DNA of 64,000 nucleotides from Streptomyces caniscabiei. Its GTDB lineage: Bacteria > Actinomycetota > Actinomycetes > Streptomycetales > Streptomycetaceae. Shown in pieces: positions 1 through 7,945 of this stretch. Below the pieces are notes generated by a model, which searched no databases, was not told the DNA's origin, and saw nothing but the letters and a program-made list of their open reading frames with translations. How positions within the stretch are numbered: position 1 is the first letter of the stretch; every line of letters starts with the position of its first letter. Made by a program: the position numbers and the translations under genes. The stretch is from NCBI RefSeq assembly GCF_014930365.1, contig NZ_JABXWI010000033.1:1-64000 (forward strand), written 5' to 3'.

Positions 1-546
1 CCTCGCGCCGTCCTGCGGCCCGACCTCGTCCTGCGGCAGTTCGGTCCCGACCCGGACGGCGTCGACACCCGCTGGTGCGGCGACATCACCTACGTCCCGT
101 CCCAGGAGGGCTGGCTGTATCTGGCCACGGTCATCGACATCGCCTCCCGCCGGGTGATCGGCTGGGCGACGGCCGATCACCTGCGGACCGATCTGGTCGC
201 CGATGCCCTCACGGCGGCCTGCCGACAGCGTCGTCCCACCCGGCCGGTGATCTTTCACTCGGATCGCGGCTGTCAGTACACCAGTCAGCAATTCGCCACC
301 CTGGCAACGGAGTTCGGCGTCCGCCTGTCCGTCGGGCGCACCGGACAGTGCTGGGACAACGCGCTCGCCGAGTCGTTCTTCGCCACCATCAAACGAGAGT
401 TGCTCGACACGAGAACCTGGCCCAGCCGGTCCGCGGCCCGCACCGCGATCTTCGACTTTGTCGAGGGCTGGTACAACTTGCACCGACTGCACAGCAGCCT
501 CGGCTACCGCAGTCCCGCCGAATACGAGACCGCACTCGCAGCCTGA
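1..546 (+). CDS. IS3-family transposase, C-terminal part (5' end outside window)
   Basis: The frame is open from base 1 and stops at 544-546, giving about 181 residues of an IS3-family OrfB integrase (rve) core. The three DDE acidic residues can be placed: Asp in GDITYV near the start, Asp in FHSDRGCQYTS, and Glu in LAESFFATIKRE. The C-terminal motif WYNLHRLHSSLGYRSPAEYE is typical of the family. The N-terminal HTH and the companion orfA lie outside the window. The ORF is followed by what looks like the element's right terminal repeat and then by a fragment of a different transposase, so it marks the left edge of the biosynthetic cluster as a mobile-element scar. The family call is secure; whether the whole element is active cannot be seen. 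Confidence 0.93.
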   Translation, partial: PRAVLRPDLVLRQFGPDPDGVDTRWCGDITYVPSQEGWLYLATVIDIASRRVIGWATADHLRTDLVADALTAACRQRRPTRPVIFHSDRGCQYTSQQFATLATEFGVRLSVGRTGQCWDNALAESFFATIKRELLDTRTWPSRSAARTAIFDFVEGWYNLHRLHSSLGYRSPAEYETALAA

Positions 547-559
547 CCACCACACCAAT

Positions 560-586
560 GGTGTCCGTCAAAGCGGAGCAAGCTCA
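560..586. repeat. probable right terminal inverted repeat of the IS3 element
   Basis: The sequence just after the transposase stop has the look of an IS3 end (GGTGTCCGTCAAAGCGGAGC and a few following bases). It abuts coding sequence of another transposase on the minus strand at about 587. The left repeat lies outside the window, so the boundary is inferred from the abrupt change of reading frame and homology. Confidence 0.4.
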
Positions 587-690
587 GTTCCGGCGTATGC
601 CTTCATGGCCCGGGCGTCCGCGAAGCGTTCGCGGACGTCTCCGATCTCGGCGAGGGTGCGAGCTCCCGGGAGCGCGGACAGCCCGTACGG
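587..690 (-). pseudogene. IS110-family transposase remnant interrupted by the IS3 insertion
   Basis: On the minus strand a short stretch reads LPGARTLAEIGDVRERF followed by ADARAMKAYAG. This matches the transposase_20 (helix-hairpin-helix) region of IS110-family transposases, which typically read ...LLAEIGD-RFADARALKAYAG. The reading breaks off exactly where the IS3 end begins, and the flanking minus-strand sequence on the other side has no recognisable continuation. I read it as a piece of an older IS110-type element into which the IS3 element inserted. The identification rests on a single motif of about 28 residues. Confidence 0.55.
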
Positions 691-1025
691 CACGCCTGGT
701 GCTCGAACGGCACGGGGAGCGGGTTCGCGCGGCGCGTACGGGTTCCGCGTCGAGGCCGCCGGCCCGCGGACGTTCAGCATCCCCTGCCGGACATGTACCC
801 CACTCGATCTGACCACCGGTCGGCGGGTGGGTCTCACCCGCCGACCTCGGGTCGTCAGGAAGCGGCCGTGAGGCGACACATCGGCGGCGATGTGCCGCGT
901 GTGGGCATGAACAGCGCGGCCGTACATTCCCCTGAATTGATCCGCGCGCCGGACAGTGGGGCAAGAGCTCCCATCGCCACTTCTCGCCCCGTAGAGTGCA
1001 CCCCGAGGATACTTTTGGGGGTGTC
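691..1025. other. non-coding stretch upstream of the condensation protein, with one hairpin
   Basis: No reading frame here has the composition of a real gene; the overlapping ORFs are arginine- and proline-rich shadows. It contains a perfect 12-bp inverted repeat (818-829 with 835-846, 5-base loop) but no T-tract. The promoter of the gene at 1026 should lie here, but no clear -35/-10 pair was found. Confidence 0.5.
818..846. terminator. perfect 12-bp stem-loop, possible terminator
   Basis: GGTCGGCGGGTG at 818-829 pairs perfectly with CACCCGCCGACC at 835-846 across a 5-base loop. No U-tract follows on either strand. It could end transcription coming from the IS elements or act in the leader of the gene at 1026. 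Confidence 0.4.
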
Positions 1026-2903
1026 ATGAATACTGACGAAGTGTTTCCATTGACATGGGGGCAACAGGGGGCATGGTGGGCCCAGCAGAGGACGGATCCC
1101 CCTTCCTGGCTGCTTTTGTCGGAGGTTATATCCGTGCCTGAAGGCACATCGGCTGCCGATGTGGCGCGGGCTCTGGAAGTCATGCTCGCCCGGCACGAAG
1201 TCCTGCGCACCACGTTCCGTATCGGAGCTGATGGTGAGCCGGAGCAGATAGTGCACCGGCGCACGGACCTTGCTGTTCTGGCGGCCGCCGACGAATCCGA
1301 GGCGTGGGAAAGGCTCGCGTCGGCGGCGTTCGACCTGGAACGCGAATTTCCCATTCGCGCAGCACTCACCGTTTCATCCGGGAAGCCCTCGAAGCTCTGC
1401 ATCCTGCTGCATCATGTGGCCGTCGACGAACTGGGAAAGGTCGCCTTTTCACGACATCTCCGTACCATTCTCGAAAATATCGTCTGCCGGGCTGGAGCAG
1501 GAGACGAGCTGGCCGGTGCGGCGCCGAGCCCACGGGATCACGCGAGGACCGAGACCTCCGAGTCCGGCCGGAAGATGAATGAGGACGCGCTGAGTCACTG
1601 GCGTCAGGCGCATCATCGCCGGATACACGACCGGCCGCCGCGGGAACCGGGCCATCGGAGCGGGAAAAGGTGCTCCCTCACCATGAGGTCACCGTCCCTG
1701 CTCTCCCTGAGCCGGGAGATCGCACGGCGAGAGAAGTGTTTACCGGCCACCGTCCTGATCGCGGCCCTCGCCGTCTGCCTCGCGAATCGGAACGGGCGTG
1801 ACTCCGCCCTGCTGAGCATGCTGATGGCGAACCGAAACAGTCCGGATCGCCTGGATGCCGTGTGCAGTGTCGTGCAGCAGGGATGGCTGCGGATCGAATG
1901 CGGACCTGACAGCTCATTCCGCGACGTGATACGCGAGACGAACACCGCTCTGCGTCAGTGCCTTCGGCATGGCCGTTACGACGTCGGTGAGTTCTACGCG
2001 TGGAAACTGGGAGCCGGAGCGAATGACGCCGTCTACGACCCGCCACTGGTCAATTTCATCAACGGAGCGCAAGGTCACGACGGAGACTGTGGTGGCGACG
2101 ACGTGGTCGACGTCGAGGTGTGGGACACGTCTGAGGCATCCATGGGAGCCAATGACATCAAAATCATCGTGTATCCGTGCCACACGACGGTCAACATCAC
2201 CGCGGACGACGCCTTTCTGACCGCGTCGGAGGGCGATGCCCTGATGCGAGGACTCCCCGCGCTCCTGCGACAGGTCCGGGACGAGGCAGGGGTGCTGAGA
2301 TCACAGCTGGAAGGTCTCGGGCCCGCTTGGGTGCCACCGTCCGAGGACTGGGTCGACATCGACGGCTGCTGGGCCCGGCTGCGGGACCTCCGAGCCGTCC
2401 TCGAACGATGTCCCGGGGTGCGACATGCCAGGGTCTTCCACGAGGATCGGCGGGGGCAGGGCAAGGAGTTGCTGGCCTGTGTGGTGGCCGAACCCGAGGT
2501 GACTCCGGCGTCCGTGAGATACGCGCTCCGAGTCCTGCGCGCCGACGCCGACTGGTTCCCGCTGCCGCACTGGTTCGCGATCCATGGCGTTCTCCCCGCG
2601 CAGCCGTCGAGCGTCTCCGGTTGGCTGACCGCGCGCGCCACGGCTGAGGGGGCCGGTGACGAGGCATACCGGCAGGTTCCCGAAGACGCCGCGGAACGCG
2701 CCCTCGGCGATGTGTTCATGGAGCTCCACCCGGATGTCACATGCGACCTCGCGAAGTCCTACGCCGAATCGGGAGGCCGCTATCTGCGGATGCCCGCGCT
2801 GGTCGAGAGGATCTCCCGGGCCGGACTGCAGGGGCTGCGCATCGAAGATCTCATGACGGCGACGCCCATGGCCCGACTGGCACGCAAGCTGGAGCGTCGC
2901 TGA
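1026..2903 (+). CDS. free-standing NRPS condensation protein with vestigial A-subdomain and carrier domain
   Basis: The 625-residue protein begins as a condensation (C) domain (about residues 8-430), with the active-site motif HHVAVDE, so HHxxxD is present but the usual following Gly is Glu. Next comes a stretch (about 440-555) that aligns by eye with the adenylation C-terminal subdomain (LERCPGVRHARVF, KELLACVVAE). The catalytic A10 lysine motif NGKVDR is replaced by SSVSGW. The last 60 residues resemble a carrier protein, but the phosphopantetheine site GG(D/H)SL reads GGRYL, so the serine is missing. Only the condensation activity could work, in trans. The ATG at 1026 has GGGGGT five bases upstream and is preferred over the ATG at 996. 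It may load, offload or cyclise the chain of the main operon; this role is inferred. Confidence 0.85.
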   Translation: MNTDEVFPLTWGQQGAWWAQQRTDPPSWLLLSEVISVPEGTSAADVARALEVMLARHEVLRTTFRIGADGEPEQIVHRRTDLAVLAAADESEAWERLASAAFDLEREFPIRAALTVSSGKPSKLCILLHHVAVDELGKVAFSRHLRTILENIVCRAGAGDELAGAAPSPRDHARTETSESGRKMNEDALSHWRQAHHRRIHDRPPREPGHRSGKRCSLTMRSPSLLSLSREIARREKCLPATVLIAALAVCLANRNGRDSALLSMLMANRNSPDRLDAVCSVVQQGWLRIECGPDSSFRDVIRETNTALRQCLRHGRYDVGEFYAWKLGAGANDAVYDPPLVNFINGAQGHDGDCGGDDVVDVEVWDTSEASMGANDIKIIVYPCHTTVNITADDAFLTASEGDALMRGLPALLRQVRDEAGVLRSQLEGLGPAWVPPSEDWVDIDGCWARLRDLRAVLERCPGVRHARVFHEDRRGQGKELLACVVAEPEVTPASVRYALRVLRADADWFPLPHWFAIHGVLPAQPSSVSGWLTARATAEGAGDEAYRQVPEDAAERALGDVFMELHPDVTCDLAKSYAESGGRYLRMPALVERISRAGLQGLRIEDLMTATPMARLARKLERR

Positions 2904-2910
2904 GGGGGAC

Positions 2911-2958
2911 GCGGCCTGTCCCTGCCCCCCGCGCGAGGTGGGGGCAGGGACAGGCCGC
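2911..2958. terminator. bidirectional intrinsic terminator, 19-bp perfect stem
   Basis: A perfect 19-bp inverted repeat (2911-2929 with 2940-2958, 10-base loop) lies between two convergent genes ending at 2903 (+) and 3007 (-). There is no long T-tract, as is usual in Streptomyces, but the position and stem strength make a shared terminator the best reading. Confidence 0.8.
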
Positions 2959-3006
2959 GGGCCCGCGGCGGTTTCGATCAGTCACCCACCAGGAGCTTGT
3001 AGGGCA

Positions 3007-3840
3007 TCAGTCGATGAGGCGCCGACGCATCCCCCTGACGGCGAGGAACCACATGGCCCCGGTGAAGCCGATGAGGAACAGGGCGTGCAGCCAGTCGCCG
3101 GCTCCGAGAGTGCCGAACGCGGAATGTCTCACCAACTGCATGGAGTGGTAGATCGGGTTGACAGCGGCAAGGGTCTGGACCCACTCGGGCAGCCCGCCCA
3201 GCGGAAAGAACACGCCGGCCCCCATGACGAGTGGGGTGAGGACGCCGGACACCACGAGCCGCAGCCAGTCGATGGCCGGCACGAGCGTGGAGATCCACAT
3301 CCCGCACTGGGCGAAGGCCAGACCGGAGAGCAGGGTGATGAGAGGAACGAGAAGGAGCCCCGGGCCCGGTGGCAGACCGAGAGCCAGCGTGACCGCGAGG
3401 GGGACCGAGCTGTACACGGACGATTTGACCGCGATCCATGAGGCTTCGGCAGTCACGATTTCCCACACGTCCACAGGACGGCTCAACACCGCGTCGTACA
3501 GGCGTTGATACCGACGCCGGTTGAACGTCTCGAACATGCCCGCGAAAGCGGACGAGAAGAGCACGGAGGTCACGATCATGCCGGTGCCCAGGAACCGCGC
3601 GTACGGCTGGCCTTCGGCGGAGTCCACGAGCCGGCTGAAGCCGAGACCGAATCCAGCCAGGTACACCATCGGTTCCACCAGCGAGCCGAAGGTCGTGGCG
3701 GGCCAGTAACGTCGGAAGAGCAGCAGCTCTCGCAGCCAGACCGCGCGCAGTGTGGGTAAGAGCGGAGGCACCGGGGTGTCGCCCTCCGTGCGCTTCCTCA
3801 TCGGTGTCTCCACGAAGCCTGTCGGCGCGGCCCTCGTCAT
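3007..3840 (-). CDS. ABC-2 type transporter permease (DrrB-like)
   Basis: This 277-residue membrane protein has the ABC-2 permease layout: a hydrophilic N-terminus, then six predicted hydrophobic segments. These include VYLAGFGLGFSRLV near residue 60 and the family's conserved VNPIYHSMQLVR region before the last helix. It should form the channel half of an exporter with the ATPase encoded 54 bases upstream in the same transcript. The ATG at 3840 has AGAAGGGA eight bases upstream. Such DrrAB-type pairs commonly export the product of the neighbouring antibiotic cluster and give self-resistance; that role here is inferred from position. The substrate is unknown. Confidence 0.9.
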   Translation of the reverse strand: MTRAAPTGFVETPMRKRTEGDTPVPPLLPTLRAVWLRELLLFRRYWPATTFGSLVEPMVYLAGFGLGFSRLVDSAEGQPYARFLGTGMIVTSVLFSSAFAGMFETFNRRRYQRLYDAVLSRPVDVWEIVTAEASWIAVKSSVYSSVPLAVTLALGLPPGPGLLLVPLITLLSGLAFAQCGMWISTLVPAIDWLRLVVSGVLTPLVMGAGVFFPLGGLPEWVQTLAAVNPIYHSMQLVRHSAFGTLGAGDWLHALFLIGFTGAMWFLAVRGMRRRLID

Positions 3841-3894
3841 GGAGTCGGTCCCTTCTCGTCTGGGGGAGAGAGGCAGCTCGGTGCCGCTGACCGG

Positions 3895-4806
3895 TCAGGT
3901 GAACAGCTCACCCGTCAGGAGGACGAACACGTCCTCGAGCGTCGTCGGGCGTACGACATCGGGCGGCCCCAGGGAGGCACGCAGATCGGAGGGCATGGTC
4001 TCGGCCCGCAGGACGGAAACGGACAGCCCGGTTCGACGGCTCGGCAGGCCCGCGCCGACCGCTTGCTTCTCGACCAGAGTGCGGCGTGCCGCGTCGCCGC
4101 GGTACTCGGCTGCCTGTGCTCCCGCGTGGTCTCGCAGGAGCCGCTCCGGAGCGGCTCGGGCGATCACGCGGCCGGCGAACACGATGGCGACCTCGTCGGC
4201 GAGGCGCTCCGCCTCCTCGATGTAGTGGGTGGACATGATCACCGTCGTGCCCTCGGCGCGGAGAGTCTCGATGACGCCCCAGAGATCTTGCCGAGCCTGC
4301 GGATCAAGACCCACGGTCGGTTCGTCGAGCAGGAGCACGCGAGGCGCTGTCAGAAAGCCCCTGGCGAGGAGCAGCCGTCGCCGCATGCCACCCGACAGCG
4401 CCTCCACCCGGCTGTCGGCACGGTCGGTGAGGCGCACAGCGGCCAGTGCCCGATCCACGGCGTCCCGGTACCGGCGACGAGGCAGCCCGCTGAAGCGGGC
4501 GAACACATCAAGATTCTGACGAACCGTCAATTCGACGTCCGCGTCGTCCTGCTGAGGGACCACGCCGATGAGTGAGCGCACCCGGCGTGAGTCTTCCGGC
4601 ATGCGATGCCCCAGCACCTCGACCGTGCCGCTGGTCGCGCGGCTCTGCCCTGTGATCAGTCGCATGGTCGTGGATTTTCCTGCGCCGTTCGGCCCCAGCA
4701 GGCCGAAGCAGGTTCCGGAGGGAATGTCCAAATTCAGGCCGTCGACGGCAGTCGTCGAGCCGTAGGTCTTAACGATGTCCCGAAAACGGACAGCGGGGAC
4801 ACTCAC
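3895..4806 (-). CDS. ABC transporter ATP-binding protein (DrrA-like)
   Basis: This is a nucleotide-binding subunit of about 303 residues. It has Walker A GPNGAGKST, Q-loop GVVPQQDD, signature LSGGMRRRL, Walker B LLLDEPTVGLD and the switch His in MSTHYIEEAERLAD. The C-terminal DrrA-type extension ends in the expected LEDVFVLLTGE. The GTG at 4806 is chosen because AAGGGGG lies eight bases upstream; the frame is also open to a TTG at 4851, which would add 15 residues with no visible ribosome site. It pairs with the permease downstream to make an ATP-driven exporter at the cytoplasmic membrane. It is transcribed away from the M28 peptidase gene at 4991, so both may share a divergent promoter region. 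Confidence 0.92.
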   Translation of the reverse strand: MSVPAVRFRDIVKTYGSTTAVDGLNLDIPSGTCFGLLGPNGAGKSTTMRLITGQSRATSGTVEVLGHRMPEDSRRVRSLIGVVPQQDDADVELTVRQNLDVFARFSGLPRRRYRDAVDRALAAVRLTDRADSRVEALSGGMRRRLLLARGFLTAPRVLLLDEPTVGLDPQARQDLWGVIETLRAEGTTVIMSTHYIEEAERLADEVAIVFAGRVIARAAPERLLRDHAGAQAAEYRGDAARRTLVEKQAVGAGLPSRRTGLSVSVLRAETMPSDLRASLGPPDVVRPTTLEDVFVLLTGELFT

Positions 4807-4990
4807 CCCTGAATCCCCCTTGATAGTCGAACCATCCGAGTGCAACGTCAAGCAACCGCGTCCCCGCCATAAAAGCGCACCGTACGGACATCTGTGAACC
4901 CCCCTTTTCCTGCCGAGGCTCCCCTGCTATGTTGAGCTGGCCGTGATCATGTAACTGCATAGGAGAAGGTTCCGTTAACCCGGGGGGGTC

Positions 4991-7321
4991 ATGAAGTCGC
5001 GCTTACCTGCGCTGTTCAGCTTTCTTCTGCTTTGCGTAGGCGCGTTTACATGCGGGTATATGGTGCGCTTTCCCCCTGATCCGGTGGATGCAAACGCCAA
5101 ACCTTCTGTCTTCTCGGCATCGCGCGCCAAGGAACATATTCAGCGGATAGCAGGTTCTCCTCACCCCTCCGGAACTCCGCAGGCGGCGCAGGTCCGGTCA
5201 TATGTGACGGGCCGGCTGAAGGAATGGGGGCTCTCTCCCGAGCAGCAGGAATCGACCGAGGTGCTCCCGGGGCAGGACAGTCCCCACCTGGCAGGCCGTG
5301 TCTCCAACATCAGCGCCACGATCCCCGGCCGGTCACCCACGGGACGCGTGTTCCTCGTCGCGCACACCGACTCGGTGGCGTCCGGACCCGGAGCCTCGGA
5401 CGACGGCCTCGGAGTGGGGTCCCTCCTGGAGATCGGTCGCCAGCTCACCGCAGGACCGAAGCCGCGGAACGACGTGGTGCTGCTGTTCACCGACGCCGAG
5501 GAGATCGGGCAGCTCGGTGCGAGGGCCTTCGTGCGGGGCATCGGCCGCGCTGACCGCGACCGCGATGTGGTGATCAATCTCGACGCACGCGGCACCAGCG
5601 GGCGGGCCGTCATGTTCGAGACGGGGGAGCACAGTTCGGCTCTGGTCGGCGCACTGCGCGGCACACCGCCGGTTGCCACGTCGCTTTCGGACGAGATCTA
5701 CGGCCTCCTGCCGAACATCACCGACTTCACGCACTTCCGAGCCGCGGGCCTGACCGGGCTGAATTTCGCGGTGATCGGCGGCAGCGCCCGTTACCACGGC
5801 CCCGAGGACGACATCGACCACGTCGACCTCGGGAGTCTGCAGGACATGGGGACCACGGCGCTGTCGGCCACCCGGGAGCTCGCGGCCATGGACCTGAACA
5901 CTGTCGCCACGGCTCCCGAGGCCACCTGGTTCAACGTCGGCCCTCTGCTGGTCCACTACCCGATGGGTGCGGTCCTGCCTCTGGCTCTGGCCGCGCTCGC
6001 CGCCCTGGCCGCCGCGGCGTGGTACGCGCGGCGCCGGCGTGCTCTACGAGTGCGTGCCGCCGCGTCCGCGGCACTGACCTTCCCGCTCGTCCTGGTGGTG
6101 ACCGCCGGATTCGGCTGGGTGGCCTGGCAGGCGCTCTTGTTCTTCAGGCCGTCCTACGGGCTGTTCCACCAGGGCGACCCCTATCGGACGGGAGCAGCCG
6201 TCACGGGCCTGTTGCTGACCGCCGCGGCGATCGCGTGGCTGTGGCTCGTGCTGGTGAGGAAGCGGGCGACGGCACTGGAGACGACTGCCGCGATCGCGGC
6301 GTGGTTGGTGCTGTTCGCTCTGAGCAGCGCCGTCCTCCTGCCGGGCGCGGCCTACGTCTTCACCTGGCCCGCGCTCTTCGCGGCTGCCGGGCTGTCGGTC
6401 GCCGCTCGCCTGCCGGAGGAGTCCGCGTGGCGGGCGGCAGTCCTGGCGGTGCCGGCGCTGCCCGGCGTCGTGTTACTGGTCCCGCTCGTCGTCCTGCTGT
6501 TTCCCGCGCTCGGGCTGGCCTCGGCCGCCGCCCCGCTCGCCCTGCTCCCCATGGCCGCCGCCGCACTGCTGCTGCCGCTGGCCGAGACCGTGCGGACGGT
6601 GAGGCAACGGCGTGTTCTGGCCTGCGGGCTGGCCGTGGCACTGCTGGGCACGGCGTTGGTCGGTGTGAACGGGGCCGTCGACGTGACCGACGCGGAGCAT
6701 CCCCGGCCGGCCAGCCTGCTCTACTCCGTGGACGTGAACCGCAAGCGGGCCCACTGGGTGTCCTCCGACGCCGCGCCCGACCCCTGGGTGACCCACTACA
6801 CGGGCACTCGACGCACCACGGGTCTGGAGGAACGGACCCCGGCCCTCACCGCCCCGCCGTGGGGGCTCCTGGCCGCTGACGCCCGGATCGCCCCAGGCTC
6901 CCGTCCCGTCGTCACCACGCTCGCCGACCGACGCAGCGGGGACACGCGGAGTCTGAGTCTCTCCGTCACCCCCGAAGGCGGCACCCCCGTCCTGCTGGCG
7001 CTGTACGTGGACACGTCGAAGACGGAAGTCATCGACGCCCGGCTGACGGGGGCACCTGAGGGCAGCCGCAGCCTGAAGGGGGGCGTCAACCGGCCGCGGA
7101 CACAGTCGCCCTGGAAGTGGGGGCTCGTCTTCGCAGCCCCGCCCGCCCACGGTTTCCGGCTGACCCTGAAGGTGCGAGGCGCCGGCGCCGTACGCCTTCT
7201 GGCCATGACGGAGGATTCCGGTCTTCCCGAGCGGCTCCTGGACCGACCACGCCCCGGGCATCTCACATGGAGTGCGCACATGGCCGGGTTGTCCTACGCG
7301 AGCCGCACCTACACGCTCTGA
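4991..7321 (+). CDS. membrane-anchored M28-family zinc peptidase
   Basis: The 776-residue protein starts with a signal-anchor helix (about residues 5-25). A peptidase M28 domain follows (about 50-310) with the co-catalytic zinc ligands in place: His in VAHTDS, Asp in GASDDGLG, Glu-Glu in DAEEIGQ, Asp in INLDARGTSG and His in ARYHGPEDD. Next come about eight hydrophobic helices (about 320-560) and a C-terminal hydrophilic domain predicted outside the membrane (about 570-776). The catalytic domain should face outwards. This layout resembles fungal vacuolar Pff1-type M28 proteins and is longer than secreted Streptomyces aminopeptidases. Lying between the exporter and the NRPS genes, it may trim an exported precursor or act in self-protection; both are inferences. 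Confidence 0.88.
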   Translation: MKSRLPALFSFLLLCVGAFTCGYMVRFPPDPVDANAKPSVFSASRAKEHIQRIAGSPHPSGTPQAAQVRSYVTGRLKEWGLSPEQQESTEVLPGQDSPHLAGRVSNISATIPGRSPTGRVFLVAHTDSVASGPGASDDGLGVGSLLEIGRQLTAGPKPRNDVVLLFTDAEEIGQLGARAFVRGIGRADRDRDVVINLDARGTSGRAVMFETGEHSSALVGALRGTPPVATSLSDEIYGLLPNITDFTHFRAAGLTGLNFAVIGGSARYHGPEDDIDHVDLGSLQDMGTTALSATRELAAMDLNTVATAPEATWFNVGPLLVHYPMGAVLPLALAALAALAAAAWYARRRRALRVRAAASAALTFPLVLVVTAGFGWVAWQALLFFRPSYGLFHQGDPYRTGAAVTGLLLTAAAIAWLWLVLVRKRATALETTAAIAAWLVLFALSSAVLLPGAAYVFTWPALFAAAGLSVAARLPEESAWRAAVLAVPALPGVVLLVPLVVLLFPALGLASAAAPLALLPMAAAALLLPLAETVRTVRQRRVLACGLAVALLGTALVGVNGAVDVTDAEHPRPASLLYSVDVNRKRAHWVSSDAAPDPWVTHYTGTRRTTGLEERTPALTAPPWGLLAADARIAPGSRPVVTTLADRRSGDTRSLSLSVTPEGGTPVLLALYVDTSKTEVIDARLTGAPEGSRSLKGGVNRPRTQSPWKWGLVFAAPPAHGFRLTLKVRGAGAVRLLAMTEDSGLPERLLDRPRPGHLTWSAHMAGLSYASRTYTL

Positions 7322-7345
7322 ACCCATCCCTGGGAAGGACCAATC

Positions 7346-7873
7346 ATGAGGACATCCAAGTGGAACGGCGCAGCGGGACTCGTGGCATCGGACCACGTGC
7401 GGCTGCGACCGGCGGGCCCGTCGGACAGCGACGGAATCACCGCGGTTTTCCTGGCGTCGAGGGGCGCGACCATGCCCTATCTGCCGAAACTCCACAGCGA
7501 TCAGGAGACACAGGCCTGGATCGAGGCGGTGGTTCTGCGTGAATGCACCGTATGGGTGGCCGAAACCGCAGACCCGGCTGAGATCGTGGGGTTCGCGGCG
7601 CTGCAAGGTTCAGTCCTCGATCATCTCTATCTGCGCCCGGACGTGACGCGGCAGGGCATCGGTTCGATGCTTCTCGAGGCGGTCAGGGGAGCGAGTCCGG
7701 AAGAACTGTCACTCCATGTCTTCCAGCGCAACGAAGCCGCCCGCGCCTTCTACGAGCACCATGGCTTCGAGGCGGGCGAGTTCAACGACGGCAGCCGCAA
7801 CGAGGAGAGCGAACCGGACGTCAGCTATCACTGGCACGCCCGCGGTGCGGACGCGCCCGCCGAGGGCGCATGA
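7346..7873 (+). CDS. GNAT-family N-acetyltransferase
   Basis: This 175-residue protein has the GNAT fold signals: strand 4 HLYLRPDVTRQGIGSMLLEA, including the acetyl-CoA pyrophosphate-binding RQGIGS loop, and the C-terminal VFQRNEAARAFYEHHGF motif. AAGGA lies about seven bases before the ATG. It follows the M28 peptidase gene by 24 bases and is probably co-transcribed with it. It transfers an acetyl group from acetyl-CoA to an amine; within an antibiotic cluster it could be a tailoring or self-resistance enzyme, but the substrate cannot be read from the sequence. Confidence 0.9.
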   Translation: MRTSKWNGAAGLVASDHVRLRPAGPSDSDGITAVFLASRGATMPYLPKLHSDQETQAWIEAVVLRECTVWVAETADPAEIVGFAALQGSVLDHLYLRPDVTRQGIGSMLLEAVRGASPEELSLHVFQRNEAARAFYEHHGFEAGEFNDGSRNEESEPDVSYHWHARGADAPAEGA

Positions 7874-7875
7874 CC

Positions 7876-7909
7876 GCGCGGCCGGCGCGCGCATGCCGGC
7901 CGGCCGCGC
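7876..7909. terminator. bidirectional GC-rich terminator between convergent genes
   Basis: GCGCGGCCGGC at 7876-7886 pairs with GCCGGCCGCGC at 7899-7909. It begins two bases after the acetyltransferase stop and lies upstream of the stop of the convergent thioesterase gene. No T-tract is present. Confidence 0.6.
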
Positions 7910-7945
7910 TCCTGGCCTCGTGGGACCCGCGGGCCCGTGGGCCGC

